Source: Sphingomonas jejuensis
GTDB lineage: Bacteria > Pseudomonadota > Alphaproteobacteria > Sphingomonadales > Sphingomonadaceae
Assembly: GCF_011927695.1 (NCBI RefSeq)
Contig: NZ_JAATJE010000001.1
Location: forward strand, 434,001-498,000
Length of the DNA: 64,000 nucleotides
Direction of reading: 5' to 3'
The notes under the pieces were generated by a model that saw only the letters and a program-made list of their open reading frames with translations, was not told the DNA's origin and searched no databases. The position numbers and the translations under genes are program-made. This document shows positions 1 to 10,630 of this stretch, piece by piece. Each line of letters begins with the position of its first letter. The first letter of the stretch is position 1.

Positions 1-1136
1 GCGATGTAGCCGCGCGATTTCTCGACCTCGTTCGACAGCGTGTTGACGGTGGTCTTCATGCTGTCGAGCGCCTTCAGCTTGAACGCGTCGATCGAATCCA
101 TCGTGTCGTAGATGTTCTGGAACGCGCGGGAGAGCGTCTCCAGCGGGATGGTCGCCGACGCGGCCTGCTCGTGGATGCGGGCGGTCTGGTCCTTCAGCAT
201 CTTGCCGGTGGAATCGATGATGTTGGCGGTGGTGGTGTTGAGCGCGGTGATCTGCTCCAGCACCAGCTTCTGGTTGGTCAGCGCCTGCGCCACCGTCACG
301 GCCGTGCGCAGCGCGGACACGGTGGTGGTCGATGCCCGGTCGACGCCCTTGATCAGCTCGACATTGTTCTTCTTGACGAGGTCGAGCGCCAGGTAGCCCT
401 GCACCGTCACCGCCATCTGCGTCAGCAGGTCCTGCGTGCGCTGCCGCACGTAGAACAGCGCGGTCTCGCGGATCGCCTTGGCCTTCGCCGGGTCGGTGGC
501 GTCCAGCTCGTGCGCCCGGTCCTCGAGCTTCTGGTCGAGCGCCTTGGACATGTGGATCATCTGCTCCAGCCGGCCCATCGCCGCCCACAGCTTCTGCCGC
601 TCCGTCCCAATCGCGGCATTGTCCATCAACAGCTCGTCCTTGCCGCCCTGCAGGCGGGCCAGGATCGTGGCGATGTGGCTCTGCGCCGATTTGTAGCCGT
701 CGAAATAATCACGGATCTTCGAGCCGAAGGGGATGATCCCGAACAGCTTCTTGGGCGCCAGCAGGTTGCCGCGCTTGCCCGGATCCAGGTCCTCGATGGT
801 GCGGCGAAGCTCGGCCAAGTCGGTGCCGACGCCCGATTCCTGATCCATCGCGCGGACCGGCCGATCGAGGAAGCGGTTGCTCTCGCCCGCCGCCGCACGG
901 ATCTCCTTCTGGCCCAAGGCCGTGATGCTGTCGACGCGGCGGCCGAACTCGGGCGAATTCACGTCCTGCGCCGCCAGATCCTCGACAAAGGCATCGACCT
1001 TCTTGTCGAGCTCCGTGCGCTCCTCCGGCTTCAGCGGAACCAGCCCGGACGCCTTTTCGGGCGCGACGGCCGGCACGGGATCGGGCGCGGTCAGCACCAG
1101 ATCGGGCTCGGCAAGCTTGGTTTCGGTGGTCGCCAT
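1..1136 (-). CDS. Toxic anion resistance protein, TelA/KlaA family (partial, C-terminus outside window)
   Basis: The reverse frame is open from an ATG at 1136 to the window edge, giving about 378 residues of the N-terminal part. It begins MATTETKLAEPDLVL and continues as a mostly helical cytoplasmic protein with the TelA pattern: a central conserved stretch (FGSKIRDYFDGYKSAQSHI) followed by long helices ending in MKTTVNTLSNEVEKSRGYI. TelA-family proteins are linked to tellurite and other toxic-anion or envelope-stress resistance; the biochemical role is unknown. It lies 58 nt downstream of the transporter gene on the same strand, so the two may be co-transcribed. The family call is from overall pattern. 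Confidence 0.85.
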   Translation of the reverse strand, partial: MATTETKLAEPDLVLTAPDPVPAVAPEKASGLVPLKPEERTELDKKVDAFVEDLAAQDVNSPEFGRRVDSITALGQKEIRAAAGESNRFLDRPVRAMDQESGVGTDLAELRRTIEDLDPGKRGNLLAPKKLFGIIPFGSKIRDYFDGYKSAQSHIATILARLQGGKDELLMDNAAIGTERQKLWAAMGRLEQMIHMSKALDQKLEDRAHELDATDPAKAKAIRETALFYVRQRTQDLLTQMAVTVQGYLALDLVKKNNVELIKGVDRASTTTVSALRTAVTVAQALTNQKLVLEQITALNTTTANIIDSTGKMLKDQTARIHEQAASATIPLETLSRAFQNIYDTMDSIDAFKLKALDSMKTTVNTLSNEVEKSRGYI

Positions 1137-1194
1137 CTTGTCGTTCGTCCTTCCCCGCGGTCGTCAGCAGAAACTAGACCCTGCCGGCCGCCAT

Positions 1195-2193
1195 TCAAGC
1201 GCGTTTCGCCGATGGGGAAGGCGTGTCCGTCGACGGACCTCTTGCCAGCCGCGCGGCGATCACCGCCGACAGCATCAGCTGCAGCTGGTGATACAGCAGG
1301 AGGGGGAGGAGGATGGCCCCCGCATCGCCGCCCGGAAACAGGATGCGCGCCATCGGCGCCCCCGTCGCCAGGCTTTTGTGCGCGCCGGCGAACAGCAGCG
1401 TCGCCCGGTCGGGCCGCTCCAGCCGCAGGATCGCCCCCAGCCACCAGGCGCCCGCAAAGGCGAGGGCGAGCACGCCGGCCGTCACCGCGGCGATGATCGC
1501 CAGCGTCTCGCCATCCACCCGCGACCACAGCCCGTCGGCGACCGCCTCGGCAAAGGCGGTAAAGACCGCCAGCAGGATGGTGAGCCGGTCGAGCCGGCCA
1601 AGGATGGCGCGGTGCCGCTCCGCAAAGGCTCCCAGCCAGCGCTGCGACACCTGGCCTGCCATGAACGGCAGCAGCAGGATGGCGGCGATGCGCGCGATGC
1701 CGTCGGCGTTGAACCCGGCGCCCCCCGCATGCGCCAGCAACGCGAACAGGAGCGGCGCCAGCAGCACGCCTGCGATGTTGGACAGCGCCGATGCGACAAC
1801 GGCCGCGGCCACGTTGCCGCCTGCCAGCGAGCTGTAGGCGATCGACGATTGCACGGTGGTGGGCAGCACGGCGAGGAAGATGAACCCCGCCGCCACCCCG
1901 CCGCCCAGCAGCGGCGCCGTTGCCGCCGCGATCCCGACGCCGACAAGCGGAAGCAGGATGTAGCCAAAGGCCATGATGCCGCCCTGCAGCCGCCAGTGGC
2001 GCACCCCTGCGAGCACCGCCGCCGGCCGGATCCTCAATCCATGCACGAAGAACAACAGCATGATCGCTGCCGTGGACACGATCCCGACGCGCTCCAGCGT
2101 CTCGGGGCCGACCGGCACCACGCTCGCCACCACCACCGTCGCCAGCAGCATCAGGATGAAGGCATCGGGCAGCAGGCGGCGGAGGCGTGACAT
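1195..2193 (-). CDS. Bile acid:sodium symporter (SBF-like, YfeH-type) family transporter
   Basis: The protein has about 332 residues with nine or ten hydrophobic segments and the SBF-like sequence [21 protein letters not shown] near the N-terminus, followed by [18 protein letters not shown] and [19 protein letters not shown] in the middle. This is typical of the YfeH/SBF-like branch of inner-membrane transporters. The substrate is unknown; the family includes organic-acid and arsenite-like carriers. I chose the ATG at 2193 ([12 protein letters not shown]) because it begins just before the first membrane helix. An in-frame ATG at 2244 is also possible and has a purine-rich GGGGAAG about 11 nt upstream. 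The gene is divergent from typA. Confidence 0.82.
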   Translation of the reverse strand: MSRLRRLLPDAFILMLLATVVVASVVPVGPETLERVGIVSTAAIMLLFFVHGLRIRPAAVLAGVRHWRLQGGIMAFGYILLPLVGVGIAAATAPLLGGGVAAGFIFLAVLPTTVQSSIAYSSLAGGNVAAAVVASALSNIAGVLLAPLLFALLAHAGGAGFNADGIARIAAILLLPFMAGQVSQRWLGAFAERHRAILGRLDRLTILLAVFTAFAEAVADGLWSRVDGETLAIIAAVTAGVLALAFAGAWWLGAILRLERPDRATLLFAGAHKSLATGAPMARILFPGGDAGAILLPLLLYHQLQLMLSAVIAARLARGPSTDTPSPSAKRA

Positions 2194-2194
2194 T

Positions 2195-2221
2195 CCCCCG
2201 CGCTTTGGCAGTCCGCGGGGG
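2195..2221. repeat. Inverted repeat in the typA/transporter divergent region
   Basis: CCCCCGCG (2195-2202) and CGCGGGGG (2214-2221) form a perfect 8-bp inverted repeat with an 11-nt spacer, immediately upstream of the transporter ATG at 2193. It could be a hairpin in the leader of the transporter mRNA or a fortuitous GC palindrome; no regulator can be assigned. If translation starts at 2244 instead, it lies inside the coding sequence. Confidence 0.3.
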
Positions 2222-2318
2222 TTCGGGCCAGCCGAAAGCCTCATGCCGACGCGGGCTTCCCCAAACGCGCCTGCTCGGCTATGGCGCGCCGCAACATCCT
2301 TTCAGATCAGGAACACTC

Positions 2319-4136
2319 ATGCAGCTGCGCAACGTGGCCATCATCGCGCACGTCGACCACGGCAAGACGACCCTCGTCGACCAGCTCTTCCGCCAGTCGG
2401 GCACCTTCCGCGAGAATCAGCGGGTGGAGGAGCGCGCGATGGACTCCAACGATCTGGAGAAGGAGCGCGGCATCACCATTCTGGCCAAGTGCACCAGCGT
2501 GGAATGGGAAGGCACCCGCATCAACATCGTCGACACGCCCGGCCACGCCGATTTCGGCGGCGAGGTGGAGCGCATCCTGTCGATGGTCGACGGCGTGATC
2601 CTGCTGGTCGACTCGTCCGAAGGCGCGATGCCGCAGACCAAGTTCGTCACCGGCAAGGCGCTGGCGCTGGGCCTGCGCCCGATCGTGGTCGTCAACAAGA
2701 TCGATCGCCAGGACGCGCGCGTTCAGGAGGTTCTGGACGAGGTGTTCGACCTGTTCGTGTCGCTGGAGGCGACGGACGAGCAGCTCGATTTCCCCGTGCT
2801 CTACGCGTCCGGTCGCAACGGCTATGCCGGCACCGATCCGGAAGCGCGGGAGGGGACGCTGCGCCCCATGTTCGAGAAGATCGTGGAGCATGTGCCCGCG
2901 CCCAAGGCCGACACCGACGGCCCGTTCAAGTTCCTCGTCACCCTGCTCGATCGCGACAACTTCCTCGGCCGCATCCTGACCGGCCTGGTGCAGAGCGGCA
3001 CGGTCAAGACCAACATGCCGATCCACGCGCTCGATCCCGACGGCAACGTCGTGGAAACGGGTCGTGCGTCGAAGATCCTGGCCTTCCGCGGGCTGGAGCG
3101 CGTGCCGGTCGACGAGGCGCAGGCGGGCGACATCATCTCGATCGCCGGCCTGACCACGGCGACCGTCGCCAACACCATCGCCGATCCGGAAGTCACCGAG
3201 CCGCTGCACGCGCAGCCGATCGATCCGCCCACCTTGTCGATGCGCTTTGCCGTCAACGACAGCCCGATGGCGGGCCGCGAGGGCACCAAGGTGACCAGCC
3301 GCATGATCCGCGACCGCCTGCTCCGCGAAGCCGAATCCAACGTCGCCATCAAGGTCACCGAAGCGGCCGACAAGGACAGCTTCGAGGTCGCCGGCCGCGG
3401 CGAGCTTCAGCTGGGCGTGCTGATCGAGACCATGCGTCGCGAAGGGTTCGAGCTCGGCATCAGCCGTCCGCGCGTGCTGTTCCAGGACGGCCCAAACGGC
3501 CGCGAGGAGCCGTACGAGACGGTGGTCATCGACGTGGACGAGGAGTTCTCCGGAACCGTCGTCGAGAAGATGAACATCCGCAAGGCCGAGCTGACCGACA
3601 TGCGTCCGTCGGGCGGCGGCAAGACGCGCATCACCTTCTCCGCCCCGTCGCGCGGCCTGATCGGCTATCATGGCGAATTCCTGTCCGACACGCGCGGCAC
3701 CGGGATCATGAACCGGCTTTTCGAAAAGTACGGCCCGCACAAGGGCAACATCGAAGGGCGGCGCAACGGCGTGCTGATCTCCAACGGGTCGGGCGAGGCG
3801 AACGCCTACGCGCTGAACGCCCTGGAGGAGCGCGGCATCCTGATGGTGGCGCCGGGCGACCCGCTCTACGAAGGCATCATCATCGGCGAGAACGCCAAGC
3901 CGGATGACCTCGAGGTCAATCCGATGAAGTCCAAGCAGCTGACCAACTTCCGCGCCAGCGGCGGCAAGGACGACGCCATCCGGCTGACCCCGCCGCGCAA
4001 GCTGACGCTGGAACAGGCGATCGCCTATATCGACGATGACGAGCTCGTCGAAGTCACGCCCAAGTCGATCCGGCTGCGCAAGCGCTTCCTGGATCCGCAC
4101 GAGCGCAAGCGTCAGAGCCGCGCCAAGGCGGCCTGA
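2319..4136 (+). CDS. typA: Translational GTPase TypA/BipA
   Basis: This is a 605-residue GTPase of normal family length. The start at 2319 gives [20 protein letters not shown], with the P-loop at AHVDHGKT, switch regions in [19 protein letters not shown] (G3) and NKID (G4). The EF-G-like domains and the BipA-specific C-terminal domain follow, including [21 protein letters not shown] and the ending [18 protein letters not shown]. TypA binds ribosomes and supports 50S assembly and stress or cold adaptation. The reading frame is open further upstream, but homologues start here. It stands alone, divergent from the transporter gene. Confidence 0.97.
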   Translation: MQLRNVAIIAHVDHGKTTLVDQLFRQSGTFRENQRVEERAMDSNDLEKERGITILAKCTSVEWEGTRINIVDTPGHADFGGEVERILSMVDGVILLVDSSEGAMPQTKFVTGKALALGLRPIVVVNKIDRQDARVQEVLDEVFDLFVSLEATDEQLDFPVLYASGRNGYAGTDPEAREGTLRPMFEKIVEHVPAPKADTDGPFKFLVTLLDRDNFLGRILTGLVQSGTVKTNMPIHALDPDGNVVETGRASKILAFRGLERVPVDEAQAGDIISIAGLTTATVANTIADPEVTEPLHAQPIDPPTLSMRFAVNDSPMAGREGTKVTSRMIRDRLLREAESNVAIKVTEAADKDSFEVAGRGELQLGVLIETMRREGFELGISRPRVLFQDGPNGREEPYETVVIDVDEEFSGTVVEKMNIRKAELTDMRPSGGGKTRITFSAPSRGLIGYHGEFLSDTRGTGIMNRLFEKYGPHKGNIEGRRNGVLISNGSGEANAYALNALEERGILMVAPGDPLYEGIIIGENAKPDDLEVNPMKSKQLTNFRASGGKDDAIRLTPPRKLTLEQAIAYIDDDELVEVTPKSIRLRKRFLDPHERKRQSRAKAA

Positions 4137-4147
4137 GGTCCATCGGC

Positions 4148-4729
4148 GTGACGGCCGTGGGGCCGTTCGCCTGGGCGGTGGTGGTGCTCTACCTGGCGGC
4201 GGCGGCGACGACGCTCTCCGCCGGGTCGCGGGTCCTCGATGCCACCGGCCGCATTCCGGCGCGCAAGCGCCGCGGTGAAGCGCGGCCCGTTTGGCTGGCG
4301 ATCACGGCGGTGCTGGTGCTCGGGGCGATCGATCGTCGCTACGGCCTGCTTTCCGGCACGGTCGATGCCCTGCGCGCGGCGTCGCAGACCGGCGGCTGGT
4401 ATGCCGATCGCCGGCCGCTGCAGGCCAGTTTCATCGTGGCGACCGCGCTGGTGGGCGGCGTGGCGCTCCACGCCATCCGCGCGGCGGTGGGGCGTGCCGG
4501 TCGGCCGGTCGCGATCGCGGCCGTGACAACGGCCATGCTCGTCGCCTTCCTGCTGATCAGGGCCACCTCGCTCCACGGGGTCGATGCCGTGCTCCGCACG
4601 CAGGTGCTGGGCTTTTCGCTCTACACCGCGCCGGAACTGGCCGGGCTCCTGATCGTCATGGTGACGGCGCTGACGGAACGACGCATCGTTCACCGCCGCG
4701 TGCTGCCCGGCGCCGAACCCGCAGTGTAG
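4148..4729 (+). CDS. Small integral membrane protein of unknown function
   Basis: A GTG at 4148, 12 nt after the typA stop, opens a 193-residue protein with about five hydrophobic helices: VVVLYLAAAATTL, WLAITAVLVLGAI, FIVATALVGGVALHAI, VAIAAVTTAMLVAFLLI and LAGLLIVMVTALT. The loops are Arg-rich and no catalytic motif is visible, so it is most likely an inner-membrane protein. Codon use matches neighbouring genes, which supports it being real. I do not recognise the family. It may be read through from typA. Confidence 0.6.
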   Translation: MTAVGPFAWAVVVLYLAAAATTLSAGSRVLDATGRIPARKRRGEARPVWLAITAVLVLGAIDRRYGLLSGTVDALRAASQTGGWYADRRPLQASFIVATALVGGVALHAIRAAVGRAGRPVAIAAVTTAMLVAFLLIRATSLHGVDAVLRTQVLGFSLYTAPELAGLLIVMVTALTERRIVHRRVLPGAEPAV

Positions 4730-4830
4730 GACGATGGTCAAGACGCAGGCGGAACGATCGACCTCCTGCCGCTGTTACCTCACCGCCGATCCGCTAAGGC
4801 GGGCGTCAATTTGGGTCGAAGGGATCAACA

Positions 4831-5259
4831 ATGGGTGCGGATGGAATGGAGCCGGTGGTGCAGAGCCTGCTGGCGGGCCTCCCGGTCCTGCTTCTGCACC
4901 TGGGCCTGTCGCTCCTGATCCTGTTCGCCGCGCTGCTGATCTACATGGCGCTGACGCCGCACAACGAACTTCGCCTGATTCGCGACGGCAACCGGTCCGC
5001 CGCCGTCTCGCTTGGCGGGGCAGCGCTGGGGCTCGCCATTCCGATGGCCGCCAGCCTGTCGGCCTCGATCAACGGCTGGGACGTGGTGATCTGGGGCGTG
5101 GTGATCCTCGCCATCCAGGTGCTGCTGTTCAAGCTTGCCGACCTGGTCCTGAAGGACCTGCCGCGCCGCATCGAACGGGACGAAATGCCGGCGGCGCTGC
5201 TGCTGGCGGCGCTGAAGGTCGCGGTCGCGCTGCTGGTCGCCGCGGCGGTCGCGGGCTGA
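4831..5259 (+). CDS. DUF350 (YjfL-like) inner-membrane protein
   Basis: The 142-residue protein has four hydrophobic segments: an N-terminal helix LLLHLGLSLLILFAALLIYMALT, then a conserved block NELRLIRDGNRSAAVSLGGAALGLAIPMAASL, then WDVVIWGVVILAIQVLLFKLADLVLKDL and a C-terminal helix. The E-x-I-R-x-G-N-x-A-A-A/V-x-S-x-x-G block is the DUF350/YjfL signature. The function is unknown. An AAGGGA-type ribosome-binding site lies about 6 nt before the ATG at 4831. It is followed within 11 nt by the serine-protease-like gene, so the two are likely co-transcribed. Confidence 0.85.
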   Translation: MGADGMEPVVQSLLAGLPVLLLHLGLSLLILFAALLIYMALTPHNELRLIRDGNRSAAVSLGGAALGLAIPMAASLSASINGWDVVIWGVVILAIQVLLFKLADLVLKDLPRRIERDEMPAALLLAALKVAVALLVAAAVAG

Positions 5260-5269
5260 TCGCCCGTCC

Positions 5270-6061
5270 ATGCGCGGCTGTTCGCTTCTTCCCTTCATCC
5301 TCTTCGCCATCCTCGCCGCGCTGTTCGGCGGCGGGGGGCGGCAGCCAGCGCTTGAGCGTGGCTATGCCGAGGGCGGATCGTCGCCGCGGCGCCCGGCCTG
5401 GGGCGCGCGCGACGAATATGTGGTCGGGGACATGGAGCCCGGACGCGACAGTCAGGGAACGGTGTTCGCTGTTCCCGGCGATGCCCGCTGGCTGACGGCG
5501 CAGCATGTCACGCAATATTGCGATCGCATCGGCATCATCGACGCCGGTCGCCGCGCGATCGCCGTGGACCGTGTGGTGGAAAGCCGGTCGAGCGACGCCG
5601 CACTCATCGTGGGCGGCATCAACAACGACGTGACGATGGCCATCTCCGGCCGTGAACCGCAGCCGGGCGAGCCGGGCGTCCATATGGGCTTTCCGCAGGG
5701 GCAACCCGCCGTCGTGCTGAGCGAACTGATTGGGCAGGCGACCGTCCGCCGCGGGGATCGTGGCGAACCGACGCTGGCTTGGGCGGAGGTGGAACGCATC
5801 CCCGAATTCGACCTGCCGTTGTCGGGCATCAGCGGCGGCCCTACGCTCGACCTCGATGGGCAGGTCGTGGGCGTCAATTCGGCAGGCAGCGAACGGCGTG
5901 GCCGCGTTCTCACCACCCGTCCGGAAGCGTTGACCGCGCTGGCGGGCATGTCGGCGGGCGGCTATTCCGCCCCTATCGACAGCGAGGCGGCGGCCGTGAC
6001 CCGCTTTCAGCAGCTGGTGGCGGCAGGCGCGATCCGCGTGGCGATCTGCGACGTCAACTGA
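5270..6061 (+). CDS. Membrane-anchored or secreted trypsin-like serine protease
   Basis: The 263-residue protein starts with a signal sequence or anchor (MRGCSLLPFILFAILAALFGGGG). A chymotrypsin-fold domain follows with an apparently complete triad: His79 in WLTAQHV, Asp109 in SSDAALI and Ser188 in GISGGPTLDL, the last matching the GxSGGP motif with its following LDGQVVGVNS strand. No PDZ domain is present, unlike DegP/HtrA. It probably works in the periplasm; substrate unknown. It starts 11 nt after the DUF350 gene and ends convergently 14 nt from a small gene on the other strand. Confidence 0.8.
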   Translation: MRGCSLLPFILFAILAALFGGGGRQPALERGYAEGGSSPRRPAWGARDEYVVGDMEPGRDSQGTVFAVPGDARWLTAQHVTQYCDRIGIIDAGRRAIAVDRVVESRSSDAALIVGGINNDVTMAISGREPQPGEPGVHMGFPQGQPAVVLSELIGQATVRRGDRGEPTLAWAEVERIPEFDLPLSGISGGPTLDLDGQVVGVNSAGSERRGRVLTTRPEALTALAGMSAGGYSAPIDSEAAAVTRFQQLVAAGAIRVAICDVN

Positions 6062-6074
6062 CGCGGCGGAACCG

Positions 6075-6317
6075 TCACTCCGCCAGCGCGGCTGCGATCA
6101 TGCGGGACCAGACCGCCGGGTCGCCCGCCGCCGCCATCGCCCGGTCGGGCTCCCGCAGCGCCTTCAGGATGGCGATCGCATCGGCACGGTGCTCCGGCCA
6201 CTGCGCGTCGACCTGATCGCCGGCCGAAGCGAGGTCGCCCTCGCCGTTGATGCTGAGCCGCTGGGCGGTCAGCACCCGTGCCAGTCGCTCAACAACGTCG
6301 CCCTTTGAGATGTCCAT
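6075..6317 (-). CDS. Small hypothetical protein downstream of the fused beta-oxidation gene
   Basis: The 80-residue acidic, mostly helical protein (starts MDISKGDVVERLARVLTAQ) has no signal peptide, membrane segment or cysteine. A strong GAGGAGA ribosome-binding site lies 7 nt before the ATG at 6317. It follows the beta-oxidation gene by 59 nt on the same strand and may share its transcript. I do not recognise the family; the strong ribosome-binding site and normal codon use support a real gene. Confidence 0.6.
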   Translation of the reverse strand: MDISKGDVVERLARVLTAQRLSINGEGDLASAGDQVDAQWPEHRADAIAILKALREPDRAMAAAGDPAVWSRMIAAALAE

Positions 6318-6376
6318 GTCAGCTCTCCTCGGGCGACGGAACGATGGCGCCGCCCGAGTGATCCCATGAGCCCCGA

Positions 6377-8404
<2,028 letters not shown>

Positions 8405-8518
8405 GACATCGCTCCTCGATCAGCTTGGTTTGTCGCTGTCTTGTCAGCGACGCGGACGCATTTCCAGCCCCCCGGCGTCAGTGCGGCAGACGCCCTGGGC
8501 CTTGACGTTACGGCACTG

Positions 8519-8554
8519 CCGACCGGCCGATTTCGAAAGCTTAATTTCGGTCGG
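8519..8554. promoter_or_regulatory. Inverted repeat upstream of the peptide cassette, possible operator
   Basis: CCGACCG (8519-8525) and CGGTCGG (8548-8554) are a perfect 7-bp inverted repeat. Between and within them are two ATTTCG copies in direct orientation (8530-8535 and 8544-8549, 14 bp apart) and an AAGCTT palindrome. This AT-richer patch is the only clear compositional break between the beta-oxidation gene and the cassette. The cassette encodes its own winged-helix regulator, and PhoB-type domains usually bind direct repeats, so a self-regulatory site is a reasonable guess. A TTGACG hexamer lies at 8502, without a convincing -10 box. Confidence 0.35.
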
Positions 8555-8605
8555 GTGCCCTGCCTCAACTAAGCATCTCCAGGCTTGCACAAGGAGGCTA
8601 TCGGC

Positions 8606-8767
8606 ATGACGACCCAACGCAGATCGGTGCACCGGACGGCTGCTCGCGCCCTTCCGGACCTGCCCAGCCGCATCGGCTTGTTCGGCTCCATGATCGGCGC
8701 CGCGGCCGACGCGACGCCGTTCGACATCGTCATCGCCGTTGCATCGGGCGACCCCACCCGTCGCTGA
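8606..8767 (+). CDS. 53-residue peptide, possible precursor, first gene of a four-gene cassette
   Basis: The start at 8606 is preceded by a near-perfect AAGGAGG ribosome-binding site 8 nt upstream, stronger than that of most neighbours. The peptide has a basic N-terminal third (MTTQRRSVHRTAARALPD), a glycine/alanine-rich middle (GLFGSMIGAAADATP) and a hydrophobic then charged end (FDIVIAVASGDPTRR). It has no Cys, Lys, Trp or Tyr. It ends 3 nt before the next gene, so all four cassette genes look co-transcribed. I do not recognise the family. The layout suggests a ribosomally made precursor or a small effector peptide, but no modification chemistry is proven. An in-frame ATG at 8585 would bury the ribosome-binding site and is unlikely. 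Confidence 0.6.
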   Translation: MTTQRRSVHRTAARALPDLPSRIGLFGSMIGAAADATPFDIVIAVASGDPTRR

Positions 8768-8770
8768 GCG

Positions 8771-9691
8771 ATGCCCTCCACCGCTGGTCTCGATCGAAGC
8801 CTGAACGACGGGACGATAACCCGCCGGCTCACCCGCGCGACCGCTCGCGCGCGCACGGCGATCGAACGCCAGCCAGACCTCCGGCGATTGCAGCACCTGC
8901 TGACGTCTCCGGCACCGCATGCGGCGGAAATGGAACGGCGGCTGCGACCGCTGCTTCAGGACGTCCGCTGGATCCGTCCGCTTCTGGTCGACCTGTCCGA
9001 CCTCATCGCGGCAGAGCCGCTGCTCGAGCTGCCCCTGATTGCAACCGCGGCGGGCCCGGAGCGGGCGGTGGTGATCGGGTCGTCCGCGCAGGCGACGGTC
9101 TCGCTCGTTCTGCGGAATGTCGCCCCGGTTCCACCCAGCGTGCGGGTCGGCGGACAGGTGGTGCTCCACCGCCTGCTGTCCGGATCGGCCGCCGTGCAGC
9201 GATGGCGCGGCTCGCCGATCGACGACGCGTTCACGCTGCATGACGCGCCGCGCTTGATCGCCGGGCGCTGGCACGCCCTGCGCGCCGATCGGATCGTTCG
9301 GGAGGACGGGCGGCGCGACGGGATGCTCTGGCGCGTGGATCGTCCCGCGGTGCTGCTGCGCGCCGCGATCCACTCCGGCCGCTCATGCTATGCGCGCGTC
9401 CACGACGACCAGGGCATGATCATGGGCGCGAGCGCGATCGACGACGGGGCGTCGCGCCTCGCGATGCTGGCGACCATGCTGACGTCCATGGCGCGGGCCG
9501 ACGCGCTCCCCGCGATCGGCCGCTTGCTCGAAGCTCGGGATTTCAGCCTCCGCTGGCTGGCAGCGCGCCTGATCGGGATGCTCGACGACGATGCCGGCCG
9601 CGCCAGTCTCCTGCGACTGGAAGGCGACCCGCATCCGGAGGTGCGAGAGGCCGCGCACCGCGGGCTCCTGTCGAACTCGGGCGCCGCCTGA
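8771..9691 (+). CDS. Unknown protein with beta-rich middle and C-terminal HEAT-like repeats (cassette gene 2)
   Basis: The 306-residue protein begins with Arg-rich helices (to about residue 85), followed by a beta-rich section (ERAVVIGSSAQATVSLVLRN, GQVVLHRLLSGSAAVQRW, DAFTLHDAPRLIAGRWHALRADRIV). The C-terminus is helical and HEAT-like (LPAIGRLLEARDFSLRWLAARLIGMLDDDAG, EGDPHPEVREAAHRGLL). There is no signal peptide. The middle resembles the beta domain of the next protein in layout (ORF-internal LIAGRWHALRADRIV versus LTPGRTMMYRAHRDV) but lacks its histidine cluster. It starts 3 nt after the peptide gene, and its stop overlaps the next start (TGATG). Function unknown; a scaffold or non-catalytic partner is one inference. 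Confidence 0.65.
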   Translation: MPSTAGLDRSLNDGTITRRLTRATARARTAIERQPDLRRLQHLLTSPAPHAAEMERRLRPLLQDVRWIRPLLVDLSDLIAAEPLLELPLIATAAGPERAVVIGSSAQATVSLVLRNVAPVPPSVRVGGQVVLHRLLSGSAAVQRWRGSPIDDAFTLHDAPRLIAGRWHALRADRIVREDGRRDGMLWRVDRPAVLLRAAIHSGRSCYARVHDDQGMIMGASAIDDGASRLAMLATMLTSMARADALPAIGRLLEARDFSLRWLAARLIGMLDDDAGRASLLRLEGDPHPEVREAAHRGLLSNSGAA

Positions 9692-10614
9692 TGCCGCGCG
9701 ACATTACGGTCGATCCTGCGGCCGCGCCGATCTCGCAGGAGGTGCTGGTCGACTGGCTCATGCGCAATCCGGTGGACCCGCGCGACGACGACGCGATGAC
9801 GGCGGCGGGCGCCATGCTGCACCGCTTCGGCACCAACCCCGATGCGGTCGCGCAGGCAGCCAAGAGCCTGCTGATGGACGACGACGGACGGCAGGACGGC
9901 CGCAACCGGTATGGGGGGCAGGTGCTGATCCTCCATCCGGGCGGACCCGGCTGGTTTCTGCGCGCGGCCATCTGGCCGGCGGCGGACGACCTGGTCGTCC
10001 GGGCGAGTGGTACGGCGCCCTTCTTCTACGGCGTCGCCCATGATCACAATTTCTCCTTCCTGACCACGGGGCATCATGGGCCGGGCTACTGGAGCGACTA
10101 TTGGGAGCATGACGGCGCCGGCGCAGCCGGCCTGCCGGGCGAGGCTGTGGCCCTCGTCCCGCGCGGCCGGGACCGGCTCACGCCCGGTCGTACGATGATG
10201 TACCGCGCCCACCGCGACGTTCATCGCCAGCTTCCACCGGACAGCCTGTCGGTGTCGATCAACATCATGTTCACGGATCCGCTGCTGCCATGGCGCGATC
10301 AATATCGCTTCGATCCCGAAGGAGGCGTGATTACCGGCCTTCTGGGCACATCGGCCACGGAGACGCTCGTCTCGATTGTGGCGCACATCGGCGGTCCGGA
10401 CGGCCAGGAACTCGCAACCGATTTCGCCCGCACCCACCCGAGCGCACGCCTCAGAGCCTCGGCCTGGTTGGCGCTGGCCGACGCGACACCCAAACTGGAC
10501 CTCGCTCTTGAACTGCTCGACCGCGGCGCCGGCGATCCGGCCGCGCAGGTCTCGCGACAATGCCGGGCGGCATTGGAGATAATGATCCGATCCGGAGCCG
10601 ACCGGCGAGGCTGA
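9691..10614 (+). CDS. Cupin-like putative metalloprotein with helical C-terminus (cassette gene 3)
   Basis: This 307-residue protein is translationally coupled to the previous gene (TGATG at 9689-9693). An N-terminal helical part (1-70) is followed by a beta-rich domain (75-195) with a striking histidine cluster: H117 and H119 in VAHDHNFSFLTTGHHGPGYW, E139 in SDYWEHD, and H174/H178 in YRAHRDVHRQLP. HxH, then E, then H on successive strands is the ligand pattern of cupin-fold metal enzymes. The last 80 residues are HEAT-like helices. There is no signal peptide. I infer a cytoplasmic metal-dependent enzyme or sensor acting with the 53-residue peptide; neither the fold nor the reaction is established. 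Confidence 0.68.
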   Translation: MPRDITVDPAAAPISQEVLVDWLMRNPVDPRDDDAMTAAGAMLHRFGTNPDAVAQAAKSLLMDDDGRQDGRNRYGGQVLILHPGGPGWFLRAAIWPAADDLVVRASGTAPFFYGVAHDHNFSFLTTGHHGPGYWSDYWEHDGAGAAGLPGEAVALVPRGRDRLTPGRTMMYRAHRDVHRQLPPDSLSVSINIMFTDPLLPWRDQYRFDPEGGVITGLLGTSATETLVSIVAHIGGPDGQELATDFARTHPSARLRASAWLALADATPKLDLALELLDRGAGDPAAQVSRQCRAALEIMIRSGADRRG

Positions 10615-10630
10615 CCGACGCAGATCAACT

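Noticed and set aside
2307-4100. Long antisense open frame opposite typA (also opposite fadJ-type at 6440-8572 and uvrC/recO at 55792-58503)
   Set aside because: Very high GC leaves few stops on the opposite strand; the translations are Arg/His/Gln/Val-rich with no family character, and the sense genes are certain.
8606-8767. Peptide as a lasso peptide, lanthipeptide or sactipeptide precursor
   Set aside because: No Cys in the peptide and no asparagine-synthetase-like, lanthionine, radical SAM, YcaO or transporter gene in the cassette.
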